Positions 8,938 to 18,587 of a stretch of 64,000 nucleotides of DNA are shown piece after piece. The first letter of the stretch is position 1, and each line of letters starts with the position of its first letter. The stretch is taken from contig NZ_VAUP01000037.1 of NCBI RefSeq assembly GCF_005871085.1, positions 62,001-126,000 of the forward strand, written 5' to 3'. The notes under the pieces are model-generated. The model had not been told where the DNA came from and ran no database searches. It worked only from the letters and a program-made list of their open reading frames with translations. Made by a program: the position numbers and the translations under genes. Origin of the DNA: Xanthobacter autotrophicus. Its GTDB lineage: Bacteria > Pseudomonadota > Alphaproteobacteria > Rhizobiales > Xanthobacteraceae.

Positions 8938-9062
8938 CGTTCTCTCCAGGCGTCATATTTATTATTAACGTTCATGAATTTTCAATTTTATCGACTATTT
9001 GCATCATTAACGTCTAAAGCGATAGCGCTCTCAATCTTGTCATGCCGACTATAGAGGTATAG

Positions 9063-10088
9063 CTACTCGATCAGAATCTCAGGCACTGCGGACATCCCCA
9101 CACGAAGCGCATCGACGCCGGCCTGGTCGGGTTCTATCCTGATCCGGATCGGTAAGCGTTGAACGACTTTCGTGAAGTTTCCAGTGGCGTTCTGCGGGGC
9201 AATGGCCGAGTAGCTGACTCCGCTGGCGGGTCCGAGGCTGTCGACTATGCCGGCGAACACCTGACCCGGGAGGGCGTCAACAACGATCCTGACGGATTGG
9301 CCGGGTCGGACGCGAGCCAGCTGCGTCTCCCGGAAGTTGGCGCGGACATAGAGCTTGTCCAACGGGACGATCGACAGCAACGTTGTTCCGACCGTGACAT
9401 AGGCGCCCGTTCTCACGGCTTTCTGACCGACGGTGCCGGAGATGGGCGCCGCTATCCTCGTGTAGGACAGCCGTAGATTGGCATCGGCGAGGCTGGCTTG
9501 GGCCTGATCGTGTGCCGCCCGAGCCCCGTCCAGCTGGCTATTGAGGATATCGAGTTGCCGTCGAGCCGCGTTGAGCGCCGCGACATGGCTGTCTCGGGTT
9601 GCCGTTGCTGTCCCGAGGGTTGACACCGCCTCGTCGAAGCCTCGCTTGGTGACGGCACCTGATCCCACCAGTTCGCGCATTCGGGCTTCGTTTGCGCGTG
9701 CCAGGCTGAGAACGGCATCGTCTGAGGCAATGGCGGCTTGCGCTTCGATGATGAGCGCATCCTGACGCTCAATTTGCGCGTGGAGGGTCTTGATGCTCGC
9801 CTCATTGACGGCGATGGCAGCCTGCGCATTCTGCACTGCGATCCTCAGATCACGATCGTCGAGGATCGCCAGCGGATCGCCCTTGTTCACGACCTGGTTT
9901 TCCTCGACTAGAACCGCCTCGACCACACCCGCCACCCTGGATGCAACGTTGGTAAAGTCGGCCAGCACATATGCATCGTCGGTCGATTGGCGTAAGGCCG
10001 TGAACTCGGGACGGTTGAAGTAGAGATAGCTTCCTGCGGCAACCGCAATGAGAAGGCCGCCGGCGGCCAGCCTGATGAAACGCGACAT
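9063..10088 (-). CDS. HlyD/EmrA-type membrane fusion protein of an efflux pump
   Basis: A 341-residue periplasmic adaptor. There is one N-terminal membrane anchor (about residues 5-24). A biotinyl-lipoyl-like half motif (NVASRVAGVVEAVLVEENQVVNKGDPLA) is followed by a long alpha-helical hairpin rich in Ala and Gln, then the second half (IAAPISGTVGQKAVRTGAYV) and a barrel domain. EmrA-type proteins link an inner-membrane major-facilitator pump to an outer-membrane channel. It starts three bases after the stop of the transporter gene, so the two are one operon. No outer-membrane TolC-like gene is in the window. Confidence 0.92.
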   Translation of the reverse strand: MSRFIRLAAGGLLIAVAAGSYLYFNRPEFTALRQSTDDAYVLADFTNVASRVAGVVEAVLVEENQVVNKGDPLAILDDRDLRIAVQNAQAAIAVNEASIKTLHAQIERQDALIIEAQAAIASDDAVLSLARANEARMRELVGSGAVTKRGFDEAVSTLGTATATRDSHVAALNAARRQLDILNSQLDGARAAHDQAQASLADANLRLSYTRIAAPISGTVGQKAVRTGAYVTVGTTLLSIVPLDKLYVRANFRETQLARVRPGQSVRIVVDALPGQVFAGIVDSLGPASGVSYSAIAPQNATGNFTKVVQRLPIRIRIEPDQAGVDALRVGMSAVPEILIE

Positions 10089-10091
10089 GTT

Positions 10092-11651
10092 TTATCCATT
10101 TGCCGGCGAGAGTTGTGGGGAGTTTTGTGGCGTAGGGTTCGGCGCCGGGATGAATTGCATGAGGAGGGCAAGCGGCACCAGGACAAAAGCCAGGGTGCCG
10201 AGGACTCGATAGACATCCGCGGTCGCGAGAGCGACGACCTGCGCATTGATCGCCGTTTTCAATGCCGTGATGTCCTCAACCTGAGGAAGGCTCTGTCCGA
10301 TGGACCCGAACCGATCGACAAGAATATAGGAATGGAAGTGCTCGCGGACCTCCATCAGCCAGTTGACGAGCGCGCCACCAATGAGCGTACTGATGGATCG
10401 CAACGTGTTGACGAAGCCGGCGATATAGGGCCCTTCCATCGGTTGCACGACGCTGGTCGCGAGAAACAACATCGAGACGACCGCCATCGGCTGGCCAACC
10501 GCTTGCAAAGACTGGGCGGGGACGAACTGTTCCCAGGTCCAGGTGGTGTCGACCCGGGCTGCATGGAAACAGGATAGGCCGATCAGCGCGAGCCCGGCGG
10601 CGAAGACAAACCGCGCATCCACCCATTTCTGGTAGAGCAGAAACGCGACCAACGAGCCGGCGAAGAGCTGGGGAACCCCGATTAGCAGCCCGATCGGGGC
10701 GCTTTGCAAGGCACGGTAGCCCCAGTTTGATGCGAGGAAGGAAGACGGCAATACCGCGCCCGATATGAGAACGATCAGCATCAGGATGAAGATGGTGAAA
10801 CCGATAGAAAGGTTTCGGCGCGACAGGAGCTGGAACTTGATAAACGGCGCCGGGTGAAACCATTCAGAGGCGCCGTAGGCCACCAAACAGACAAGACCTA
10901 TTGTCATGGCAGTGCTGATCACCGGCGAGTTGAACCAATCGAGGCGGGTGCCCTGATCGAACGCCACCGCCAGCAGGAAAAGCCCAGTTATTCCGGCAAG
11001 CATGCCTGGCCAGTTGATAGACGAGAACCGTTTCCAGGCAATCGGCTCACGCGGCAATGCCCAAGCGACAATACATCCTGAAACAATCGCCACCGGAATG
11101 AACTGCCAGTACAGCCACCGCCAATCCACAAGGACGTCTGTCCATTGCCCGACGATCCAGATCGCGACGTTCGGTGCAAACGTGGCCGTCATGGCATAAA
11201 GGGCAAGGCCATGCAGGCGAATGGAAGGTGGAAGCGTTCTCAATGCCATCATCATCAGCAGAGGGATAAGCGCTCCAGCGCTGATCCCCTGTATTGTCCG
11301 CAGCACGAGCAGCAGGTTGAGGTCAACAACGAACGGAAGCACCATCGCGATCAGAGACGACACTGTGACGAGTACCAGATGAAAGCGTCTCGCGCTAAAG
11401 GTAATGGCAAACCAAGTTGCGAACGGCATGGCGACGAGTTCGCCCGCTGAGTAGAAAGTATTCAACCAGGAAGCGTCGTCAGAACCGAAGCCGAGCGCAC
11501 CACGAACATCGGCAAGGCCGAGGGAGCCGCTGCGGCTGTTGAGCCCCGACATCATCGCAGACAGAAAGATGCCGAGCAGCGCGATCAACGCTCGCTTGGT
11601 CAGCGGCGGCGGCGCCATAGCCGGTGCAACTGCGTGACCGGTATCTGCCAT
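10092..11651 (-). CDS. DHA2-family (EmrB/QacA-like) multidrug transporter
   Basis: A 519-residue, very hydrophobic protein with about 14 predicted membrane segments, the DHA2 layout. Motifs include LNTFYSAGELVAMPFATWFA and RTIQGISAGALIPLLMMMALRTLPP. The start at ATG 11651 has GGAG eight bases upstream. With the downstream HlyD-type adaptor it forms an EmrAB-like proton-driven drug or aromatic-compound exporter. A near-perfect operator at 11755-11772 suggests TetR-type repression, relieved by the exported compound. Confidence 0.92.
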   Translation of the reverse strand: MADTGHAVAPAMAPPPLTKRALIALLGIFLSAMMSGLNSRSGSLGLADVRGALGFGSDDASWLNTFYSAGELVAMPFATWFAITFSARRFHLVLVTVSSLIAMVLPFVVDLNLLLVLRTIQGISAGALIPLLMMMALRTLPPSIRLHGLALYAMTATFAPNVAIWIVGQWTDVLVDWRWLYWQFIPVAIVSGCIVAWALPREPIAWKRFSSINWPGMLAGITGLFLLAVAFDQGTRLDWFNSPVISTAMTIGLVCLVAYGASEWFHPAPFIKFQLLSRRNLSIGFTIFILMLIVLISGAVLPSSFLASNWGYRALQSAPIGLLIGVPQLFAGSLVAFLLYQKWVDARFVFAAGLALIGLSCFHAARVDTTWTWEQFVPAQSLQAVGQPMAVVSMLFLATSVVQPMEGPYIAGFVNTLRSISTLIGGALVNWLMEVREHFHSYILVDRFGSIGQSLPQVEDITALKTAINAQVVALATADVYRVLGTLAFVLVPLALLMQFIPAPNPTPQNSPQLSPANG

Positions 11652-11754
11652 CTTTGGCTCTCCAATCTTATGCAGATCGCGGCCCATCCCATTTGGGTAG
11701 TCGCGTTGCGTTCCGGGCTCATCCTGCCGAAAGGGCGGCAGCTTTCTCTCACAT

Positions 11755-11772
11755 TGGTAATATTGATTACCA
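11755..11772. promoter_or_regulatory. Palindromic operator of the efflux operon
   Basis: TGGTAAT and ATTACCA are exact inverted repeats around ATTG, 104-121 bases upstream of the transporter start. A further half site (AGGTAAC) follows at 11778. The same half sites occur in front of the TetR gene at 25931, 14 kb away. Confidence 0.65.
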
Positions 11773-11795
11773 CATAAGGTAACTGCGAGTACCAG

Positions 11796-12110
11796 TCAAT
11801 GGAAACCCACCATCGAAAGCGTCAATTTGGAGTGCGGATTGAGACCAAGGGAGCTCGCCAGCTTCCGCAGGCTGCTGAACCGGCTGATGTCGCCGATCGC
11901 CGCGGTCGTCGCCAGGCCCGCTACCATGTCGATACCTGAGATCGTCATCAACCGCATCACACCTTCATCCACGAGCGCCGAGCATGTGCGGTCGCGCTCG
12001 ATCACCTTCAGGTCCGCGCCGAGACGGTCGAACTCGCAAAGGTGCCGCTTGATCGCGAGACGCTCGTCCTTCGGCACGGTCTGCTTGGCAAGCCAGGCAC
12101 CGCCGTTGGA
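11796..12110 (-). pseudogene. IS110-family transposase remnant
   Basis: The minus-strand frame reads LCEFDRLGADLKVIERD, then GVMRLMTISGIDMVAGLAT, AAIGDISRFSSLRKLASSLGL and NPHS. This is the C-terminal transposase_20 helix-hairpin region of IS110 elements. The N-terminal RuvC-like half and the catalytic Ser region are absent. It lies between the efflux operon and a LysR gene, and is a different lineage from the two large IS110 copies in this window. The rest of 11773-12503 holds nothing else recognisable. Confidence 0.72.
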
Positions 12111-12503
12111 CCCGCACAGATCGGCAGAAGCCCCACCCCCTATGAGTTCATCTGCAAATGCTGGACAAACGAGCCTGAAAGATTCACCCTCGATCCAATC
12201 CGCCAAAAGCCGGGACTGAACACCTAGCTGCCCTCGAGGAACCGCCATACGATCAAGTGAGGTCCTGTCAAATGCCAAGATAGCGGTGTCACAACGTGAT
12301 CGGCGTGGCGCGAGCCATGCCGAGAGCTCAAAGGCGCCCGTCGCAGGGCTCAGGTGTAGGTGCCGTCCTCACTCCAAGGGTGATCGGTTAAGGTCAACAT
12401 CATTCCCAAACTGGCCCCCTGTAGAAGATCCCAGCTTCCCGGATTTGCCATGAATGTTCTTTGTAAAGGGTGCAAGGGCAGCAGGTAGCTTGAGAGGTTG
12501 AAT

Positions 12504-13415
12504 GTGACGGTGATCATCGATCCAAAATGGGAATTATTCGTTAGAGTGGCTCAAATTGGAAATTTCACACGCGCTGCGGAGCATTTAGATTGCCCGCAAT
12601 CAGTACTCAGCAGGCAAATCGGAGTTCTGGAGACGCAATGTGGTCAGCGGCTGTTTCGGCGCACCGGCAGGGGCGTCGTGCTTACGGATTTCGGCGAGAT
12701 TGTGTTTGCTCGAATTCGCCCTCTTATGGATGAGGCGGCGCGGTTAGTTGTTGACATTCGGGCCGTGGGAAACGAACCCATGGGTGAGGTTCGCGTTGGG
12801 TTGCTGCCTTCACTCACACCGACACTCGCAGGCCCGCTCTTCCAAACCTTGCGCGATCAGTGCCCTTTAGTACGACTGCATTTCATGGACGGAGATAGCG
12901 CCCATTTAGGGGAATGGTTGAAGCAAGGTCGTTTGGATCTCTCGCTGCTGCTGCGAGAAGACAGCGAGGCAAGACCCGGTGAGCCTTGCATGGCTGAGAT
13001 CAGTTTGCACCTTATTGGCGTGCCGGGAGATCCCATCACAAGTCAGAATCAAGTGCGGTTCGCAGATTTGGAAGGCCTTCCGCTGATTGTGCCGGCGCCG
13101 CCACACTTGCTACGGGCGAGGCTTGACCTTCTGGCAAAAAAGCAGGTCGTCGAGCTGAACGTCGCCATGGAAGCAGATTCCGTTTTACTGCAACAAGAAC
13201 TCGCGATTGCAGGGGCGGGCTATGCAATCGTCGCCTCCACCACCGTAGCAGCCCGTGTGGCCTCCGGATTACTCAGCTCCTGTCCTATCATTGAACCTCG
13301 GCTTATGCGGCAGGTAGTTCTCGGTACTACGCAAATGCGGCCGCGTACATCAGCGACGCGGGAGGTCGCGCGTATTCTGTTTCAATTGCGTGACCGAATT
13401 TTCTGTAGTCGATAG
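12504..13415 (+). CDS. LysR-family transcriptional regulator
   Basis: A 303-residue LysR-type protein. The N-terminal winged helix-turn-helix is clear (WELFVRVAQIGNFTRAAEHL, CPQSVLSRQIGVLETQCGQRLF), followed by a periplasmic-binding-like effector domain. GTG 12504 is preferred because GAGAGG lies six bases upstream; TTG 12498 would leave no spacing. Its neighbours are decayed IS110 pieces on both sides and a TctC/Bug remnant, so its original target operon may be lost. The SphA-like catabolic cluster starting at 14591 is the nearest intact candidate. Confidence 0.9.
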   Translation: MTVIIDPKWELFVRVAQIGNFTRAAEHLDCPQSVLSRQIGVLETQCGQRLFRRTGRGVVLTDFGEIVFARIRPLMDEAARLVVDIRAVGNEPMGEVRVGLLPSLTPTLAGPLFQTLRDQCPLVRLHFMDGDSAHLGEWLKQGRLDLSLLLREDSEARPGEPCMAEISLHLIGVPGDPITSQNQVRFADLEGLPLIVPAPPHLLRARLDLLAKKQVVELNVAMEADSVLLQQELAIAGAGYAIVASTTVAARVASGLLSSCPIIEPRLMRQVVLGTTQMRPRTSATREVARILFQLRDRIFCSR

Positions 13416-13419
13416 CACC

Positions 13420-13679
13420 CTGTTGAAGAGCGCTGGCCGCGCCAGAGTGTCGCCCTGTTTGTTGATGTGGCCGATCCGATCGGCCTCGCCCGATTGGTAA
13501 CGCCGCAGCGTCGCGCCGAAATGCGCATCCACGGCGCGTGTGCCGCTGAACCGACCGGGATCATCTACCGCGGTGCAGAAGGTCAGCGCCGTACCTGGCC
13601 CGACGTCCGACACCGTTATCAGCCTGCGGCAAACCACATCGTCGCATACCGCACGCAGCCTATTGGAGCTTTCGCACAT
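13420..13679 (-). pseudogene. IS110-family transposase remnant (C-terminal)
   Basis: The frame reads CRRLITVSDVGPGTALTF, TAVDDPGRFSGTRAVDAHFG, LRRYQSGEADRIGHINKQGD and TLARPALF. These are the helix-hairpin and catalytic-serine segments (YQSGE) of a common IS110 lineage. No N-terminal half is present, and the frame runs on into flanking DNA. It overlaps nothing else and marks another old insertion beside the LysR gene. Confidence 0.78.
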
Positions 13680-13885
13680 TCGCGATAGCTGAAATGAGAC
13701 GGCAGGGCTTACTGCTTGCTTCCGCGCATCCTACAGTCCCTCTAAGAATATCACGCAAGTTAAGCGGCTTGCGGTACACGGAGATGGGCGACATGCAATT
13801 CAACCTCCAGTAGCTCCCGGGCGCTGTTCCGGCTTGCTTAGACTCGGCACAGAGTAAGGGCCGACTGTTTCAAACGCCGATCAAG

Positions 13886-14265
13886 ATGATCGCTCGGCAA
13901 TCAGTTCGGCGTATTACGGATGGCGCATCAAGAGTCGTGCGGGACAGGATCGCGCAGCAGTTGGGTGTTCCCATTGTGGTGGACAACAGACCAGCAGCGG
14001 GAACCAAGATAGGTACCGCCGCCGTGATCAAAGCCACCGAACGACCAGTACACCCGTTACTTGATGGACGCGCCAGACACAACGCTTCCGAAAATCGACG
14101 GAACTCGCGCTATGACGCGGAGTGCGACTTGAGACCGGTTGGGCTGGGGAGGCCCACGACATCGCGATGGTTGTCAACTCCAGCAATTCGGCAACGCGCT
14201 TGCGGGAATTCGTGTTCTTGGCGAAGCGGGCACGAGGCAAGCTGAACTATGGAAAGCTGAGATGG
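13886..14265 (+). pseudogene. TctC/Bug-type solute-binding protein remnant
   Basis: One frame gives RDRIAQQLGVPIVVDNRPAA then GTKIGTAAVIKA, the hallmark segment of tripartite tricarboxylate (Bug/TctC) receptors. About 100 bases further on a second frame gives MVVNSSNSATRLREFVFLAK, ending in GKLNYG, the next conserved block. The frame change, the missing signal peptide and the missing C-terminal half show decay. The stretch 14266-14590 has no recognisable gene. Confidence 0.72.
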
Positions 14266-14590
14266 GAAATGGCTCTCGCGTCACGCGCGAGCGCCTGAGA
14301 TGACTCATTCGAACGAGCATTCTGCACGTGCCGTGCAACGCCACTTCACAAGCCCGCCGTCACCTGGTGGCGGGCCAGGAAGACATGATCGTGGATGTTG
14401 TCCTCGACATCGTGAAGGGCAGCAGCAGAGCTGCCTAATCAACAGATACGGATACGTCACCGACACGGTCGACGCAATGGCGCCCAATGTCACGACTTGC
14501 AGCAGAGAGAATACCTAAATAGTGGCAGGTAAAACAATTTCAACCTGCATCGCCACGAAAAGAAATAAAGTTAGGGATGGGAACTTAATC

Positions 14591-15433
14591 ATGAACACGC
14601 CGAATTTTGCGATGCTAATTGGTGCATGTTGCGTTCTCGCGACTCTGCCTGCTACACCTTCGTACGCCGGGTCCCAAATTTTGCCAGGTCTCTCGACCGG
14701 ACTTCCAATGGGCGCGCCGCTGCCGGAGGGGTTGTGGTCCATTACCTTTCCCAGCTACGGATGGCGAGATTCTGATCCAAACGTGAATGTCGGCGCAATT
14801 GCTCCCGCTTGGCTGATCTGGTCGACTCCCTACAAGCTAGCTGGTGGCGTCATCATGCTTGACGTAACCATGCCCTACGTGAACGTCGACATAGATAACG
14901 GGCCGAGCTTTTCAGGCATGGCCAATGCCATTATTGATTTGCAGGTCAAGTGGGATCTCGGCAATGGCTTCTTTGGAGGCTTCCAGAGCGGCATTTATCT
15001 ACCAATCAGCTCGGAAGTGGGCCGTGATTTTCTCTCCTGGCAGGGCCTTGCAGCCCTCAGCTATCTCCGGGACGGATGGAATCTCTCCTCCACCTTCTAC
15101 TATGGCACCGGCGCGCAGGGCACAGGCGGCGCGCCCGCTTGGTTCAACGTGGACCTGACGGCCACCAAGAAGTTCGGCAAGTTCGAGATCGGCGCGGTTG
15201 GTTTCGGTTCCACCGATCTGTCGACGCCGTACTATGGATACCAGAAGCAGAGTCAATTCGCGCTGGGCGGTCTCATCGGCTATGACTTCGATATCGTCAA
15301 CGTTCAACTGAAGCTGACTCGCGACGTATATCAGGAAAACTACGCCGGATACGAGACGCGCGTGTGGGCCAACATCATCGTGCCGCTGATGGCGCCCGCT
15401 TCGGCCGGGCGACCCGCAGTTTTCAAATATTGA
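14591..15433 (+). CDS. SphA/phenol MetA-pathway family protein (putative outer-membrane or secreted transporter)
   Basis: A 280-residue exported protein. The start at ATG 14591 gives a clear signal peptide (hydrophobic ACCVLATLPATPSYA, cleavage after Ala). The body alternates aromatic and polar residues in beta-strand-like stretches (GGFQSGIYLPISSEV, WNLSSTFYYGTG, FALGGLIGYDFDIVNVQLKL), as in the Phenol_MetA_deg family (COG4313). These are encoded beside aromatic degradation genes and are thought to aid uptake across the outer membrane. It heads the plus-strand catabolic cluster. A homologue is encoded at 57706-58605. Confidence 0.8.
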   Translation: MNTPNFAMLIGACCVLATLPATPSYAGSQILPGLSTGLPMGAPLPEGLWSITFPSYGWRDSDPNVNVGAIAPAWLIWSTPYKLAGGVIMLDVTMPYVNVDIDNGPSFSGMANAIIDLQVKWDLGNGFFGGFQSGIYLPISSEVGRDFLSWQGLAALSYLRDGWNLSSTFYYGTGAQGTGGAPAWFNVDLTATKKFGKFEIGAVGFGSTDLSTPYYGYQKQSQFALGGLIGYDFDIVNVQLKLTRDVYQENYAGYETRVWANIIVPLMAPASAGRPAVFKY

Positions 15434-15519
15434 TGTCGCCTCCACAACTTGCGGCATCATTTGGCGATATATCGGATATCAATACTCCATAGCACTTCAA
15501 TCTACATCGGATTCCTAAA

Positions 15520-16545
15520 ATGTTTGAATCAAATGACCTCCTCGTAGGAACGCAGATTCCACCCACACTTTTTTTGACTGATAAAGATGTAGGCAAGCTG
15601 TGCGAATGGCGAAATGCGGTGATGGCGCTGCGAAGCGCATATGCAGCATCTCGCGATCGTCCCGCTCTTCCGCCACGTACAATGGCCCGAGGTGACGGAA
15701 TTTGGTTGCGAAGTCTCACGGCGATATCGCCCAGCGGGGATTTCATGGGATGCAAGTTAATCGCCGCTTCACCTCGAAGTGGATATGTAAGTTACCTAAT
15801 TTCATTGTTCAACGCAAAGACAATGAATTTGGCTGCGCTCATCGACGGCAATCAAGTAACGGGCATACGTACCGCTGCAACATCTGCAGTCGCAGTTGAT
15901 GCGATCGCACCCCATCGAGCGCTGAGGGTCACTGTGATTGGTACGGGATTTGAGGCGCAGGGGCAACTTGAGGCCCTTGCGTCGATGCGCAGGATCGAAT
16001 CCGTTAGCGTGTTCAGCCCAAGTCCAGAAAGCCGTGCTCGCTACGTCGGCAAGTTCGCGACGCTGATTCCGGATCTCAGGGTACGGGCCTGCGACTCGGC
16101 AGAAGATGCGGTAAGCGGTGCTGATGTCGTGATCTGTGCCGCCCGATCTCGTGACGAATCTCCTGTGCTTCGAGGTGCCTGGCTTCGACCCGGCATGACA
16201 GTGGTTTCCATTGGATCGACGCTGCCGGAGCAGCGTGAGGTGGATGTCGATGTCATCCGCCGCGCGGACCTCATCGTGGCGGACATCCCCGAAGAGGTTG
16301 GTCATGAAACAGGTGACATGCTGAAAGCGAAAGATGAAGGTGTCATATTCAAAGAAAAAATGTGCTCTCTTTCTTCGATCGTGAGTGGACAGCAGGAAGC
16401 GCGCCCAACGCCAGACTCAATCATTCTGTTCAAGTCTGTCGGCTCCGCATTACAGGATGTGGTGATAGCGGAAATGCTGCTCCTAAGGGCACGAGAAACA
16501 TCAGCTGGCACGCCAATTCCGGTCGGCATCGTTCCTGTGGAGTGA
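15520..16545 (+). CDS. Ornithine cyclodeaminase/mu-crystallin family protein, C-terminus cut by an IS
   Basis: A 341-residue member of the OCD family, with the Rossmann motif VTVIGTGFEAQGQLEAL at about residues 139-155, preceded by GIRTAATSAVAVDAIAP. Members include ornithine cyclodeaminase, alanine dehydrogenase, ketimine reductase and lyases of catabolic pathways, so the substrate is open. The stop TGA at 16543-16545 is the first codon of the inserted IS3 element. Crossing the IS via its GGAG duplication restores 17 more residues, ending at 19529. The missing tail is short and outside the nucleotide-binding core, so partial activity is possible. Confidence 0.88.
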   Translation: MFESNDLLVGTQIPPTLFLTDKDVGKLCEWRNAVMALRSAYAASRDRPALPPRTMARGDGIWLRSLTAISPSGDFMGCKLIAASPRSGYVSYLISLFNAKTMNLAALIDGNQVTGIRTAATSAVAVDAIAPHRALRVTVIGTGFEAQGQLEALASMRRIESVSVFSPSPESRARYVGKFATLIPDLRVRACDSAEDAVSGADVVICAARSRDESPVLRGAWLRPGMTVVSIGSTLPEQREVDVDVIRRADLIVADIPEEVGHETGDMLKAKDEGVIFKEKMCSLSSIVSGQQEARPTPDSIILFKSVGSALQDVVIAEMLLLRARETSAGTPIPVGIVPVE

Positions 16546-16959
16546 CGTTGCCCCCAACTTCTATCCAGCGGTGAGTTCGTTCTGGCGGTTGGATTTGCCC
16601 TGTCGGGCGTGCGGAGCGGCGGGGGCAGACGCGGAGCCGTTCATGATGCGGAGCGTCTGATCCCGCCGCGGGTGGAACGTTGAGGCGAAGGCGCTTGGCG
16701 TCTGCCATCCGAGCTTCGAGTGCGGCCGGTCGGTGTTGTAATCGACCTGCCACCGGGCGAGAGCGGCCCTGGCCTGGGACAGGCTGGAGAACAGCGTTTC
16801 GTTCAACAGCTCGTCCCGCAGGCGGCCGTTGAAGCTCTCAATGAAGCCATTCTGCATCGGCTTGCCGGGCGCGATGTAGTGCCACTCGACCCGAGCCGCG
16901 TCGGCCCAGCCCAGAATGGCGTTGGAGGTGAACTCACTGCCATAGCACATCAGGAAGGA

Positions 16960-17010
16960 GCCTCAGCCGGCGCGCGGAGCCATTGCGTCGCGCAGCGCGC
17001 CGGCTGAGGC
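16960..17010. repeat. Left-end hairpin of the IS110 element
   Basis: GCCTCAGCCGGCGCGC at 16960-16975 pairs exactly with its complement at 16995-17010, leaving a 19-base loop. The same hairpin occurs in the second copy (26488-26503 with 26523-26538), differing by one loop base. It lies just upstream of the transposase gene, and could be a recombination-site structure, part of a guide RNA, or a barrier to read-through. Confidence 0.75.
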
Positions 17011-17078
17011 GGTCATGGTCGGTCAGCAGGTCTCTAAAATGACGGTGTTCAAAGCCCCATTCCGGAGACGAACCCACC

Positions 17079-18371
17079 ATGACCACCTTGCATCCTATGC
17101 CCGATGACGTCGTTCTGGTGGCGATTGATATCGCCAAAGCGCGGAACGAGGTGCTGATCGAGACACCCGGCCAGAAGCGGCGACGGCGCATGACAGTCCT
17201 GAACACGCGCGCCGAGCACGATCGGCTGATCGTGCTGTTGAAGGGCTTTGGCCGGCCTGTCGCATGCGCCATGGAGGCGACAGGCAACTATCACCGGCCG
17301 ATCGCTTGGCGTTTGCGTGAAGCCGGCTTCCAGGTTCGCCTGGTTTCGTCGGTGGCCCTGGCCCGCACGCGCGAAGCCCTGCACAACGGCTGGGACAAGA
17401 ACGATCCCAAGGACGCCCAGGTCATTCTGCACATGCTGCGGATCGGAGCCTCGCAAACCTACCATGACCCGCTGGCCGCCGGCATCAACGACGTCCAGGA
17501 GCTATCGAAGACCCACGAGGCGATCGCCGGCGCCAAGACCCAGGTGCTGCATCGGATCCAGACACATTATCTGCCGCTCTACTTCCCGGAGGTCGACCGC
17601 TTCCGCCAGAACAGCCGAAGCGATTGGTTCTTCGCCTTCCTGGATCGGTTTCCCACGCCGGCCAGCATCACGGCATTGGACAAACCCGCGTTCATTGAAG
17701 CCGCTTGGAGCGTCGTCGGCCGGAAGGTCTCGAAGGAACGCTTACTGGGCGACATCTACGAGACGGCCAAGACCTCCATCGGCCTGCCCATCCCACTCGA
17801 AGCCCCCGCCATCCGCATGTTCCGGCTTGTCATCGCCGAGGCGCGCAGCTTGATCCGCCAGCGCAATGAGATCGAGGCCATGGCCGACCAGCTCCTGGCC
17901 GAGAGCAAGGACTATAAGCGCCTGCGACAGATTCCAGGGATCGGACCTATCATTGCCCTCGCCATTCTGGCCGAGGCCGGCGATCTCCGTCGCTTCGGCC
18001 ATCATCGCCAGTTCCTGAAGTTCTGCGGCCTGGACCTCTCGACCCAGCAGTCGGGCACATACCGCGGCCAGACCAGGTTGTCGAAGTATGGAAATGCACG
18101 TCTTCGGCGCAACCTCTGGCTCGCCGGTCAGGTTGCGATCCGGCAGAAGGAGAACAGTTTTCGCGACAAGTTCGAGCGCTACATCGCCCGCGACCGGCAC
18201 AACGCCGATCTCAGGCGCAAGGCGCTGACCGCGATCACCGCCAAGATGGCCCGCGTGGTGCACGCCATCATCAAAAGCGGTGACGATTACCGGCCCTTTG
18301 TCGAGGGGCCGGTGCCAGGTGGGAGAACCCCTCTCAGCAGTGCCGTGAGGGCGCAGCCTGCGACCCTGTAG
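17079..18371 (+). CDS. IS110-family DEDD transposase, full length
   Basis: A 430-residue IS110 transposase. The N-terminal RuvC-like DEDD domain shows VAIDIAK, AMEATGNYH and KNDPKDAQVI, supplying the acidic residues. The C-terminal transposase_20 domain shows IPGIGPIIALAILAEAGD, and a catalytic-serine region reads LSTQQSGTYRGQTRLSKYGN. The family recombines DNA through a Holliday-junction-like mechanism, and in IS110 members a structured noncoding RNA from the element's ends specifies target and donor. This copy keeps both ends and is likely active. Confidence 0.93.
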   Translation: MTTLHPMPDDVVLVAIDIAKARNEVLIETPGQKRRRRMTVLNTRAEHDRLIVLLKGFGRPVACAMEATGNYHRPIAWRLREAGFQVRLVSSVALARTREALHNGWDKNDPKDAQVILHMLRIGASQTYHDPLAAGINDVQELSKTHEAIAGAKTQVLHRIQTHYLPLYFPEVDRFRQNSRSDWFFAFLDRFPTPASITALDKPAFIEAAWSVVGRKVSKERLLGDIYETAKTSIGLPIPLEAPAIRMFRLVIAEARSLIRQRNEIEAMADQLLAESKDYKRLRQIPGIGPIIALAILAEAGDLRRFGHHRQFLKFCGLDLSTQQSGTYRGQTRLSKYGNARLRRNLWLAGQVAIRQKENSFRDKFERYIARDRHNADLRRKALTAITAKMARVVHAIIKSGDDYRPFVEGPVPGGRTPLSSAVRAQPATL

Positions 18372-18587
18372 ATAATGCTCGGGTCTCCTGCCTGGATCGA
18401 TATCTCGTCTTAAGGACGGTGAGGGCCACGGTGCGCCGATGGACCCTGTGTTTGCTATGGCCGAGAACTCTTTCCTTCCCAGCAGGGGCCGCCTGGTTCG
18501 CGTATTGACGACCATCACCCCACGAGCGCAATCTCGTGGACAGAGACATGCTGCCCAATCAGCCGCTTTCCTTCCCAACATAGGACG
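18372..18587 (+). other. Noncoding right end of the IS110 element (candidate guide RNA region)
   Basis: 216 bases between the transposase stop and the right boundary, with no open frame of note. It contains a hairpin, CCACGAG/CTCGTGG, at 18520-18539. It also contains TGACGACCATC at 18506-18516, which matches ten of eleven bases of the target flank TGACGATCATC at 18595-18605. The second IS110 copy lacks this end completely. Confidence 0.4.

Larger units (their letters stand above)
16943..18587 (+). mobile_element. IS110-family element, complete copy (1645 bp)
   Basis: The ends were placed by comparing the split IS3 gene with the second copy at 26467. The left end begins TAGCACATCAGGAAGG and the right end is CCCAACATAGGACG. 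There is no long terminal inverted repeat and no target duplication beyond a possible single shared T, as expected of the DEDD transposase family. Short subterminal inverted motifs (GGAAGG near both ends) are present. The left noncoding end (136 bases) holds a strong hairpin; the right noncoding end is 216 bases. Confidence 0.88.

Noticed and set aside
16960-17010. The IS110 left-end hairpin as a simple transcription terminator
   Set aside because: It has no T-run and is conserved at the same place in both copies, so an element function is more likely, although terminator activity is not excluded.
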